A model generated the notes under the pieces. That model was given only the letters and a program-made list of their open reading frames with translations. It did not search any database and was not told the origin of the DNA. A program made the position numbers and the translations under genes. Below are positions 1 through 6,102 of a stretch of DNA of 20,398 bases, piece by piece (positions within the stretch are counted from its first letter, which is position 1; each line of letters opens with the position of its first letter). Origin of the DNA: Candidatus Woesearchaeota archaeon (GTDB lineage Archaea; Nanobdellota; Nanobdellia; Woesearchaeales; SM23-78); contig JAFGBP010000049.1 of the NCBI GenBank assembly GCA_016933095.1, positions 1 through 20,398 on the forward strand, given 5' to 3'.

Positions 1-1
1 A

Positions 2-727
2 GGAATGGGCGGCGGAACAGGAACAGGATCAGCCCCAATCGTTGCGCAGGTTGCAAAAGACGTCGGCGCCATAGTGATCGGCACCGTTACCATGCCATTC
101 AAGATCGAAAGGGCTAGAGTGGATAAAGCAGAGTTTGGGCTACAGCAGCTGAGGAGAACATCGGATACGGTAATAGTGATAGACAACAACAGGCTGGTGC
201 AGATCGCAGGAAACTTACCAGTGCAGCAGGCATTCGCAGTGGCAAACGAGCTGGTATCGACAATGATCAAGGGAATCGTAGAGACGATCGCAATCCCAAG
301 CCTGGTTAACCTGGACTACGCAGACGTAAAGGCAATCATGACTGAAGGCGGAGTCGCAAGCATCGGAGTAGGCGCTAGCGACACCAACAACCGGGTAGAA
401 GAGGCTGTGCAGGGAGCATTGTCAAACCCTCTGCTTGACATAAGCTACGAGGGCGCGACCGGAGCGATCTTGCACGTGAGCGGCGGACCAGACATGACAC
501 TGGACGAGATCAACAGGGTCGGCGAGCTTGTCACCCAGCACATGGACGGAGAAGCCAACGTCATCTGGGGAGCAAGGGTAGCGGATGACCTCAAGGGAAA
601 GATCACTGTGATGACCATCATCACTGGTGTGAAGAGCCCTTGGATCCTCGGCAAGGTCAACTCCAAGCAGAAGGCCGAAGCAAGGCAGCAGCTTAGTGAT
701 GACCTCGGGATCGAGATCTTCAACTAG
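2..727 (+). CDS. ftsZ: Cell division protein FtsZ, 5'-truncated by the window edge
   Basis: This is the C-terminal two thirds of FtsZ, the tubulin-like GTPase that polymerises into the cytokinetic ring. The frame is open from base 2 and starts inside the tubulin signature (GMGGGTGTGSAP), so the true start lies left of the window. Also visible are the T7 synergy loop (NLDYADVKAIM), which supplies the catalytic Asp to the neighbouring subunit, and the C-terminal GTPase-activating domain with SNPLLDISYEGATGAILHV. The protein ends soon after that domain with DLGIEIFN, leaving almost no C-terminal linker. I cannot assign it to FtsZ1 or FtsZ2 without an alignment. It stands alone on the + strand, followed by about 300 bp without a gene. 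The family assignment is very secure. Confidence 0.97.
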   Translation, partial: GMGGGTGTGSAPIVAQVAKDVGAIVIGTVTMPFKIERARVDKAEFGLQQLRRTSDTVIVIDNNRLVQIAGNLPVQQAFAVANELVSTMIKGIVETIAIPSLVNLDYADVKAIMTEGGVASIGVGASDTNNRVEEAVQGALSNPLLDISYEGATGAILHVSGGPDMTLDEINRVGELVTQHMDGEANVIWGARVADDLKGKITVMTIITGVKSPWILGKVNSKQKAEARQQLSDDLGIEIFN

Positions 728-751
728 AGATACTGGAGACTTAAGGCTAGA

Positions 752-792
752 GTAGGGGACCTTTGGATCCTCTACCACCCAAACTCTTTTTT
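752..792 (+). terminator. Hairpin plus T-tract downstream of ftsZ
   Basis: GTAGGGGACC and GGATCCTCTAC (752-775) pair as a stem with one G-T wobble, a bulged A and a TTT loop. Six T residues follow at 787-792, and a further eight-T run lies at 867-874. This fits intrinsic termination of the ftsZ transcript. Archaeal termination depends mainly on the T-tracts, so the role of the hairpin is inference. Confidence 0.45.
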
Positions 793-949
793 CATGCTCA
801 GATCTTAACTGAGTTCTAGCCTTCACCATGTATCACCCCCCCAAAACCTTACAGGTGAAGGCCAAATTTTTTTTCTTATTATATCTTATGATATTCTATC
901 TTATGTGATTCCGTATGCCTTTTGGGAAATATATTCTGTGTCTGCAGAA

Positions 950-960
950 AATATATAAAT
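950..960 (+). promoter_or_regulatory. TATA box for the Cys-rich secreted protein gene
   Basis: AATATATAAAT preceded by the purine-rich GCAGAAA, which would serve as the BRE. Transcription would start near 980, giving a leader of roughly 46 nt before the ATG at 1027. Most promoters in this window instead place the start codon at the transcription start. Upstream, TATCTTATG occurs twice (882-890 and 897-905), a possible factor-binding repeat. The rest of 793-949 is AT-rich and shows nothing gene-like. Confidence 0.6.
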
Positions 961-976
961 CGGACTCTGCGGTCTT

Positions 977-994
977 TTTGATAGGCCTATCAAA
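977..994 (+). promoter_or_regulatory. 18-bp perfect palindrome at the predicted transcription start (candidate operator)
   Basis: TTTGATAGGCCTATCAAA is a perfect inverted repeat with no spacer. It overlaps the position about 26 nt downstream of the TATA box at 950-960, where an archaeal repressor would block RNA polymerase. In the transcript it could also form a short hairpin at the 5' end. No regulator gene is adjacent, so the binding protein is unknown. Confidence 0.45.
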
Positions 995-1026
995 GGTTTA
1001 AAATGGACATGGGGTGAAAAGATATT

Positions 1027-2160
1027 ATGGATAAGAAAGGAAAGATAGCAATCTTTGCTTCGCTCTTTCTGGTTGCGATCCTCGCAGCTGCTTTTGTCTT
1101 GGCAGGTCCAAGCAAGGCTTGCAGGGACGGGGTCGACAATGACGGAGATGGACTTGTAGACTATCCTGCCGACCCGGGATGCAGTAGCAAGAACGACGCC
1201 AGTGAGCTTGGAAGCAATGAGTGCGACGACGGAGTAGACAACGACGGAGACGGCAACGTAGACACTGCAGATAGCGGATGCGCTAGCGCATACGGCACAG
1301 ACGAGACTGACTGCGGTGACGGGGTTTGCGAAGGAGGAGAGACTTCTGGAACATGCCCTGCAGACTGCGGACAGCCTGACAGCTGCGCAGACACTGATGG
1401 ATTTGACACGTCAGTCCTAGGCACTGCTTCGGGATACTACGGCAACTCGCCATACAGCGATGATGATTACTGCGCTGATGCCGCGAATGTTGTGGAGTAC
1501 TATTGCAGCGGAGACTACGAGCAGAGCTTGCAGGTAAGCTGCGGCACAGACTCTTACGGAGCGGATTACTGCTCTGGAGACGACGTCTACAAGGACCTGA
1601 CAGACTACTTCTGCGCGAGCGGAGCTTGTGACAGCACTGTAGTGCCTGAACTGGTTGAGGACTGCGACGCGTCAGACGGCTATGGAGCGGATTACTGCTC
1701 TGGAGATGACGTGTACCGCGACTATGCAGACTATTTCTGCACAGGCGGTGTATGTGACTTCGACACGACTCCAGAATTCGTAGAAGCCTGTGACGGCGAC
1801 GGCTACGGGGCTAACTACTGTATGAATGGATCTGTCTTCAGGGACTTCACAGACTACTTCTGTGCGAGCGGTGCCTGTGACAGCGACGTGACTCCAGAGT
1901 TCGTCGAGTACTGCCCATATGGTTGCACTGCAGGTGAATGCAACGGGATTCCGGACAGCTGTTTTGAGACTGACGGAGGGTTCAATCCGGTTATGCAGGG
2001 TAACATCACAGGATACTTGGATGAGTCTTTCTATGTCGAGACTGATTTCTGCCTTGACAACGTGACTTTGCGGGAGTATTACTGCGTCGGAGACTATGCG
2101 TACAGCTATGACCTGCCTTGCTTTAATGGCACTGGTTGCCTGAATGGCGTCTGTTATTGA
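1027..2160 (+). CDS. Secreted Ca-binding, Cys-rich repeat protein
   Basis: A 377-aa exported protein of unknown function. Residues 1-27 form a Sec signal peptide (KKGKIAIF then a long hydrophobic stretch ending VLAG). Two DGVDNDGDGxVD segments follow (about residues 34-48 and 67-80), Asp-rich loops that resemble calcium-binding dockerin/EF-hand loops. Next is a CGDGVCEGGETSGTCPADCG motif common in extracellular proteins. The rest is Cys-rich repeats. Three units of about 42 aa read YGAxYC...DYFC...GxCD...EFVExC. They are flanked by two longer related units beginning DSCxxTDG and containing EYYCxGDY, a type familiar from DPANN surface proteins. The many paired Cys suggest disulfides. A Shine-Dalgarno GGTGA (1013-1017) sits 9 nt before the ATG. 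Next on the same strand is another exported protein. Confidence 0.85.
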   Translation: MDKKGKIAIFASLFLVAILAAAFVLAGPSKACRDGVDNDGDGLVDYPADPGCSSKNDASELGSNECDDGVDNDGDGNVDTADSGCASAYGTDETDCGDGVCEGGETSGTCPADCGQPDSCADTDGFDTSVLGTASGYYGNSPYSDDDYCADAANVVEYYCSGDYEQSLQVSCGTDSYGADYCSGDDVYKDLTDYFCASGACDSTVVPELVEDCDASDGYGADYCSGDDVYRDYADYFCTGGVCDFDTTPEFVEACDGDGYGANYCMNGSVFRDFTDYFCASGACDSDVTPEFVEYCPYGCTAGECNGIPDSCFETDGGFNPVMQGNITGYLDESFYVETDFCLDNVTLREYYCVGDYAYSYDLPCFNGTGCLNGVCY

Positions 2161-2207
2161 GCAGAAGGTCTTGGCTTGAAATTATTTTATCAAATTCTTC
2201 TTTTTTT

Positions 2208-2227
2208 GTGATTCTCGCGAAAATCAC
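2208..2227 (+). promoter_or_regulatory. 20-bp near-palindrome just upstream of the BRE/TATA
   Basis: GTGATTCTCGCGAAAATCAC reads as GTGATT-n-TCGCGA-n-AATCAC, symmetric except for one position pair. It follows a seven-T run (2201-2207), probably the terminator of the preceding gene. It ends 7 nt before the TATA box at 2234-2243, the usual place for an archaeal activator or a promoter-occluding repressor. It could also contribute a hairpin to termination of the upstream gene. Confidence 0.4.
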
Positions 2228-2233
2228 GAAAAC

Positions 2234-2243
2234 CCTTAAATAT
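2234..2243 (+). promoter_or_regulatory. TATA box, leaderless start at 2266
   Basis: CCTTAAATAT preceded by CGAAAA (BRE-like). The box centre lies about 26 nt before the ATG at 2266, so the mRNA is predicted to be leaderless. No Shine-Dalgarno is present. Confidence 0.6.
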
Positions 2244-2265
2244 CAGGGGCGCTTTCCCACTTCTT

Positions 2266-3012
2266 ATGAGGATGAAACTTGCAACGTTGGCGCTTGCAGC
2301 GGCGCTTGCTGCTCCTTTATCGGCTTCTGCTGATGATCTTGGTGAAAAGCATTTCAAGGTCCGCCGTAATATGGGTTTTGACTTCATGTATGACACTGCC
2401 AATTTGGGGGCGGGGATGAGGACTATTCCTGTCCATCCTGATGATGGCGGCTTCCTGTATGGAGACACGATGACCCGCGACTGCAAGGGTTTTGATTTCA
2501 CTCCTAAACTGGGTTTGGAGGTTGGTGTCGGCGGTTCCAAGGCAACGGTTGTCGCAGGCGCAGATGCCAGGTTTCACCTTGCGTGGATTAACAATAATTA
2601 TCATGACGGGATTTATGATGTAAGGAAGCAGTCTTCTGATACGCGGTCTGATAACAGCAGTGCTTATGTCTATAGCATGATAAGGCCTGGTCCTTTTTCA
2701 GTCACTCCTTATGCGGGTTTGGAGCTCTCCTTGTCTTCAGGCTTGGCTTTCAGGGTCGAGGTCGGGTTGCCTTATTCCTCTTTCAAAGCTACTTCAGGCC
2801 ATGATCGCTTTGGTGAGTGGAGCCCTGCTAAAGAGGATTCTTGGAGCGGGTTTGGAAAGGCGGCTCGTTTGGGCTTTAGGATTGGGGATTGGTCTGATAA
2901 TGGTGTCTTTACGATAACAATTGGGGTGGAGGAGTATAAGACAAAGTTTCTCGGAGACGCTGGAAAGGTCAGGTCTTACTCGGCGGCTTTGGGTTGGAAG
3001 ATTGATTTGTGA
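2266..3012 (+). CDS. Exported protein with beta-barrel-like character
   Basis: 248 aa with an unusually clean bacterial-type signal peptide: MRMKLATLALAAALAAPLSASA, then DD, so cleavage is likely after ASA. The mature part has no hydrophobic helix. Instead it shows alternating polar/apolar stretches with Gly and aromatic residues, such as FTPKLGLEVGVG, VTPYAGLELSLSSGLAFRVEV and the C-terminal SYSAALGWKIDL. This resembles outer-membrane barrel strands. I recognise no named family. A barrel in an archaeon would be notable, because most archaea lack an outer membrane; a soluble beta-rich surface protein is the alternative. The start is fixed by the leaderless TATA spacing. Many codons end in T, unlike the A/C-ending codons of ftsZ, which may mean transfer or simply different expression. 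Confidence 0.75.
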   Translation: MRMKLATLALAAALAAPLSASADDLGEKHFKVRRNMGFDFMYDTANLGAGMRTIPVHPDDGGFLYGDTMTRDCKGFDFTPKLGLEVGVGGSKATVVAGADARFHLAWINNNYHDGIYDVRKQSSDTRSDNSSAYVYSMIRPGPFSVTPYAGLELSLSSGLAFRVEVGLPYSSFKATSGHDRFGEWSPAKEDSWSGFGKAARLGFRIGDWSDNGVFTITIGVEEYKTKFLGDAGKVRSYSAALGWKIDL

Positions 3013-3076
3013 GGACTGTTCTTGTTTTTGTTCTCTTGGCACGGTCTGGTCCTTTATTTTTCTCTTTTCAATAACA

Positions 3077-3085
3077 TTTATATAA
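3077..3085 (+). promoter_or_regulatory. TATA box that sets the start at 3108
   Basis: TTTATATAA preceded by AACA. Its centre at about 3081 plus 26 nt gives transcription from about 3107. That matches the ATG at 3108 and rules against the upstream in-frame ATG at 3093. The preceding 3013-3076 stretch is T-rich and probably terminates the upstream gene. Confidence 0.6.
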
Positions 3086-3107
3086 TCTCGTCATGGATTT
3101 GTTTGCT

Positions 3108-3938
3108 ATGAGAAAAGGCCAGGTGACAATATTCGCGATCATAGGGATTGTTCTCGTCGTGATATTCACTTATCTTCTCATGGTGTCTGACATCCTTGAT
3201 GAGATGTCTCGTAGCTGGAGCAAGAGCGACTATGTGAGCTTTGACTACGCTGAGGGCATGGTTAGGAACTCGATGAGTGCCTGTATGCAGGGGCTTGCTG
3301 TTGAAGGGGTATATTCTGTGGCTTTGCATGGCGGTTACTTAAGCGTCAACCCTCTCCCTTATTATGGCGAGCGAGGCACTAACTACTTCACTGCTTTCCC
3401 TCCTGATTTTGCCCCTATGCTCTTGGATTCTTCAGGGGGCAAGTTGCTTTCAGAAGATGAGGTCGGTAAGAAGCTTTGCAACAGGATCTACCCCGACCTT
3501 GATAAGTGCCTGGATGTGGATTCTCTTGAAGCAGAGGGGTTTGCTGTCAGCCAGGAAGGGTTTGACGGTGACTTCTCAGCAGTTGACTGCAACGCTACGT
3601 TGAAGGACGGTTTTGTGTCTTTCAGGGTCGGGTATCCTGTGATGCTCTCTCGTGAGGGGTATTCACTCTCTGTGTCTGACTACGCCTTTAGCATACCATA
3701 CGACCTGAAGAAGGCGTACGACCTGGCTGGCAAGACGATAAGCGCGATAATCGATGATTCTTCCGACGGGGTGTATGACTTGGAAGGGCTTTGTGATGAA
3801 GCCGACGGGCTGAAGATCGTGCTTCACAACAGGGAGATCATCAACATCACGGGGCCTGGATTGTCACCTCTTGGCCTTGAGCCGTTGGAGTTCCACTTCG
3901 CAGTCAAGGACTATAATTTGGTTGGGGACTGCAGGTAA
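3108..3938 (+). CDS. MRKGQVTIF-type membrane-anchored extracytoplasmic protein
   Basis: 276 aa. It begins MRKGQVTIFAIIGIVLVVIFTYLL: a short basic tip, then one hydrophobic helix (about residues 7-25) and a long soluble domain predicted outside the cell. This N-terminus recurs in many uncharacterised DPANN proteins and resembles a type IV pilin-like segment, but no prepilin peptidase site is clear. The soluble part carries scattered Cys (for example SACMQGL, KKLCNRIYPDLDKC and the terminal VGDCR) that could form disulfides. No catalytic motif is visible. An alternative ATG at 3093 would add MDLFA, but the TATA spacing favours 3108. It is the third exported protein in a row on this strand. Each has its own promoter, so they are not one operon. 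Confidence 0.8.
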   Translation: MRKGQVTIFAIIGIVLVVIFTYLLMVSDILDEMSRSWSKSDYVSFDYAEGMVRNSMSACMQGLAVEGVYSVALHGGYLSVNPLPYYGERGTNYFTAFPPDFAPMLLDSSGGKLLSEDEVGKKLCNRIYPDLDKCLDVDSLEAEGFAVSQEGFDGDFSAVDCNATLKDGFVSFRVGYPVMLSREGYSLSVSDYAFSIPYDLKKAYDLAGKTISAIIDDSSDGVYDLEGLCDEADGLKIVLHNREIINITGPGLSPLGLEPLEFHFAVKDYNLVGDCR

Positions 3939-3994
3939 GCGTCCTAAAGCGAATTCTTGAAGCCACTGGACCCACTGGACAGGCCCGCGCAGGG

Positions 3995-4020
3995 TATATA
4001 AATGATCTGGACGTATATAA
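3995..4020 (+). promoter_or_regulatory. Two closely spaced TATA boxes upstream of small ORFs
   Basis: TATATAAA (3995-4002) and TATATAA (4014-4020) lie 19 nt apart and would give transcription starts near 4022-4043, ahead of the Shine-Dalgarno at 4062. A tandem CCACTGGAC repeat (3963-3980) precedes them. One complication is that the same stretch is open in another frame, ending DLDVYKAIRKACNDGK then TGA at 4052-4054, and has protein-like composition. It could therefore instead be the tail of a decayed gene. Confidence 0.4.
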
Positions 4021-4074
4021 GGCCATCAGGAAAGCTTGCAACGACGGCAAGTGATCCGACCGAGGTGATTTGAT

Positions 4075-4185
4075 ATGGCTCCACAGAATGAGAATCCAGA
4101 ACTGATAAGAGGACTGTTCCTGACACAGATATCGACCCTTACAAGGAAAGTGACGGCCCCAAGGCCAAGGACGATCTGGTGCTGA
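4075..4185 (+). CDS. Putative 36-aa small protein
   Basis: ATG at 4075 preceded by a strong Shine-Dalgarno GAGGTGA (4062-4068) with a 6-nt spacer, the same site and spacing as the small gene at 4251. The peptide starts MAPQNENPELIRGLFLTQ and ends RPRTIWC. No family is recognised. An overlapping frame (about 4102-4199) reads DTDIDPYKESDGPKAKDDL and ends LILGG-stop. It looks at least as protein-like from its midpoint on, so the product may be frameshifted or the sequence may hold an indel. Tiny ORFs of this size arise by chance; the ribosome-binding site is the main support. Confidence 0.4.
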   Translation: MAPQNENPELIRGLFLTQISTLTRKVTAPRPRTIWC

Positions 4186-4250
4186 TCCTGGGAGGCTGAT
4201 GAGGAGATGATTAGACGAACTGGCAAGGCAACAAGGCGAGGTGAAACAAA

Positions 4251-4394
4251 ATGACTAGCGATGCAAAAGAATACTACAACGAGACAGGAAGCTACAATGC
4301 AAGGCTGATCCAAGTCATGAGGCAGCACGCACTGATAGACCCTGAGGAAGAAGACGAGATCAAAGATTACCTTCACACCACTAGCATATTCTGA
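4251..4394 (+). CDS. Putative 47-aa acidic small protein
   Basis: Begins MTSDAKEYYNETGSYNAR and ends KDYLHTTSIF. It is acidic, with EEEDE near residues 32-37, and likely helical in the middle (LIQVMRQHALIDPEEEDEI). A Shine-Dalgarno GAGGTGA (4238-4244) stands 6 nt before the ATG. The start overlaps the stop of a 15-codon ORF (4207-4254) through ATGA, which hints at translational coupling. No signal peptide or membrane segment is present, and I recognise no family. It is too short for most automatic annotation. T-rich sequence at 4430-4460 follows and may terminate it. Confidence 0.5.
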   Translation: MTSDAKEYYNETGSYNARLIQVMRQHALIDPEEEDEIKDYLHTTSIF

Positions 4395-4466
4395 TCACGA
4401 GATCCGTTTGCAACACACCCCCAAAATTATTTCTCCTTCTTTTTCGGACTTTTTTCCTTTGATTCA

Positions 4467-4512
4467 AGCAGGTCATACCTGCTGCGCCAGGAACTTGTTC
4501 CTGAGAGTTTTT
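4467..4512 (+). terminator. Twin hairpins followed by T5
   Basis: AGCAGGT-CAT-ACCTGCT (4467-4483) and CAGGAAC-TT-GTTCCTG (4488-4503) are two perfect 7-bp stems four bases apart, followed by TTTTT (4508-4512). They lie between the last small ORF and the promoter of the MCM-like gene. A transcription terminator is the simplest reading. The 3' end of a small RNA, or a protein-binding pair of dyads, is possible. The remaining bases of 4395-4590 show no gene. Confidence 0.4.
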
Positions 4513-4590
4513 CTTTCGTTGTTCAACCGGCGCTTCGTCTGGTCCTCTTCTGATCCAGCGCCGCTCGCTCCATTTTAAAAGCACTAACTA

Positions 4591-4668
4591 TTTATATTGG
4601 CTCTCATGTGCTGTTGGTTGAGTTTGTTGAGGTTATTGAGTTTGTTTAGATTGTTGAGGTTGGAGTGA
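4591..4668 (+). promoter_or_regulatory. TATA box, cytosine-free leader and Shine-Dalgarno of the MCM-like gene
   Basis: TTTATATT at 4591-4598 predicts a start near 4620. From 4612 to 4681 there is not a single C. The leader is built from repeated TTGAGTTTGTT and TTGTTGAGGTT words, so it can form almost no secondary structure in the RNA. GGAGTGA (4662-4668) is the Shine-Dalgarno, 6 nt before the ATG at 4675. That spacing rejects the in-frame TTG at 4669 as the start. Confidence 0.6.
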
Positions 4669-4674
4669 TTGAAT

Positions 4675-6102
4675 ATGAATTCGCATACTGATACGCATTC
4701 GCATAAGCACGCTGATTCCAGTCCGCATCCTTCGCATTCTCATCCGCATAAGAAGGATGCTGCCTCTTCTGTTCCGGCTGAGCCCGCTGATGAGGGTTGG
4801 GATACTGGGCCTGGGGTTGGGCGGTTGTCTGGAGGAGCGTCTGAAGGTGGGTTTCAGGGCGGTTCTAAGCTAAGTTCTAAGGATAAGCCTATCAATCCGC
4901 TCACTTACCGGTATAAGAGTTTCCTTGTCAGGCTTATCCCTATGAGGAGGGAGGATTCTGAGAGGCTTGAGTCTGTTGCCGAGCATTTCTCTGATGACGA
5001 GCTGGAGGAGATAAAATTCCTTTTGAAGAAGAACAAGGTCAAGTTCTCTAAGAAGAGCTTTGACACGACCAAATCCTTCTGGAGGGAGTCGAGTTACTTG
5101 TTCTTCGAGTCTAAGGTCGAGGATCCTTATGTCAAGGCTAAGGCTGATCATTATTCTAAGAGGTTGATATCTGCCGGCAGGGAGCAGGTGTTCTCTGAGT
5201 TCTCGAAGCAGGCTGAGGAGAAGATCCTCTCGCTCATAGCTCCAAGCATCATAGGCAGGGATGAGGTGAAGCTTGCGGGTCTCTTGCAGCTCTTTGCTAA
5301 AGAGAAGGTTCACATACTCCTTTTAGGCGACCCGTCGACCGGAAAGACTGTGATCTTGAGGAGCATCGCTGATCTCGCTCCTGTGAGTAGCTTTGGCCTG
5401 GGGAGCGGCGCGAGCAAGGCCGGGCTTACGTTGACGGTCTCTGGAAAAGATGTCATAAGAGGGCTCCTTCCGCTTGCTGATGGCGGGATCGCCTGCATTG
5501 ACGAGCTTAACCTGATGAAGAACCAGGACTTGGCCGGTCTCTTGAACGCCATGGAGAAGGGCTTCATCACTTATGACAAGGGCAACAATCACCTGCGCCT
5601 TGACGCCAGGGTGAAAGTATTTGCCAGCGCCAATCCTGAGGGTGACAAGTTCGTGGGCAAGACCGTCTCTGTCCTGAAGAGCCAGATTCCTTTCGAGGAT
5701 GCTCTTCTTTCAAGGTTTCACCTCTTGTTCCTGCTCAGGCGTCCTGGTGACAAGGAGTTCCTGAAGATCAGCGAGAAGATAATCCGCGGGTCAAAGGACA
5801 ACGACCTCTACAAGGGCGATGCTGACTTCGTGAAGGAGTATATAGAGTATGCAAATGATATTGAGGTTGATTTCGACAAGGGCCTAAGCGTTTTTGTCCA
5901 GGACTTTGTAAAAGAATTAAGGCGGGATGAGGATGATTTCCTGATCGAGATCAGTCCCAGGACTGTCGTCGGCATGATTAACATGGCAAAGGCCTCTGCA
6001 AGGCTAAGGCTTTCTGACAAGGTCTCCAAGGAGGACGTCGACAGGGTTATCGGGATCTTCAGGGCTGCGCTTTACATCAGGAAGGAAGAGCTTGATAAAT
6101 AG
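4675..6102 (+). CDS. Short MCM-family AAA+ ATPase with His-rich N-terminus
   Basis: 475 aa. The C-terminal part follows the MCM helicase plan: IAPSIIGRDEVKLAGLLQLF, Walker A GDPSTGKT (residues 218-225), GSGASKAGLTLTV, LADGGIACIDELN with Walker B Asp276-Glu277, sensor-1 Asn320 (SANP), arginine finger Arg347 (LLSRF), sensor-2 Arg429 (ISPR) and the MCM-type KASARLRLS lid. A full archaeal MCM is about 650-700 aa with an N-terminal OB fold and zinc site. Here only about 200 residues precede the ATPase core and no Cys4 zinc motif is seen. Residues 1-27 hold eight His (SHTDTHSHKH...), a plausible metal-binding tail, followed by a Gly-rich linker. ATP-driven DNA work is likely, but the role is unknown. 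It may be a paralogue of the replicative MCM rather than the replicative helicase. MoxR is a weaker match. Confidence 0.8.
   Translation: MNSHTDTHSHKHADSSPHPSHSHPHKKDAASSVPAEPADEGWDTGPGVGRLSGGASEGGFQGGSKLSSKDKPINPLTYRYKSFLVRLIPMRREDSERLESVAEHFSDDELEEIKFLLKKNKVKFSKKSFDTTKSFWRESSYLFFESKVEDPYVKAKADHYSKRLISAGREQVFSEFSKQAEEKILSLIAPSIIGRDEVKLAGLLQLFAKEKVHILLLGDPSTGKTVILRSIADLAPVSSFGLGSGASKAGLTLTVSGKDVIRGLLPLADGGIACIDELNLMKNQDLAGLLNAMEKGFITYDKGNNHLRLDARVKVFASANPEGDKFVGKTVSVLKSQIPFEDALLSRFHLLFLLRRPGDKEFLKISEKIIRGSKDNDLYKGDADFVKEYIEYANDIEVDFDKGLSVFVQDFVKELRRDEDDFLIEISPRTVVGMINMAKASARLRLSDKVSKEDVDRVIGIFRAALYIRKEELDK

Noticed and set aside
2136..2333. 65-aa + strand ORF between the Cys-rich and barrel-like genes
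   Set aside because: It spans a terminator, a promoter and the signal peptide region of the next gene in another frame.
4195..4214. Possible C/D-box RNA (TGATGA near 4196)
   Set aside because: No matching D box (CTGA) at a suitable distance, and the site overlaps short ORFs with a ribosome-binding site.
4381..4584. 67-aa basic - strand ORF
   Set aside because: It consists of the complement of terminator-like hairpins and T-tracts and has no promoter or homology signal visible.
4675..6102. MoxR-type ATPase annotation
   Set aside because: The LADGGIACIDE, AGLTLTV and ISPR...ASARLRLS motifs and their order follow MCM more closely than MoxR.
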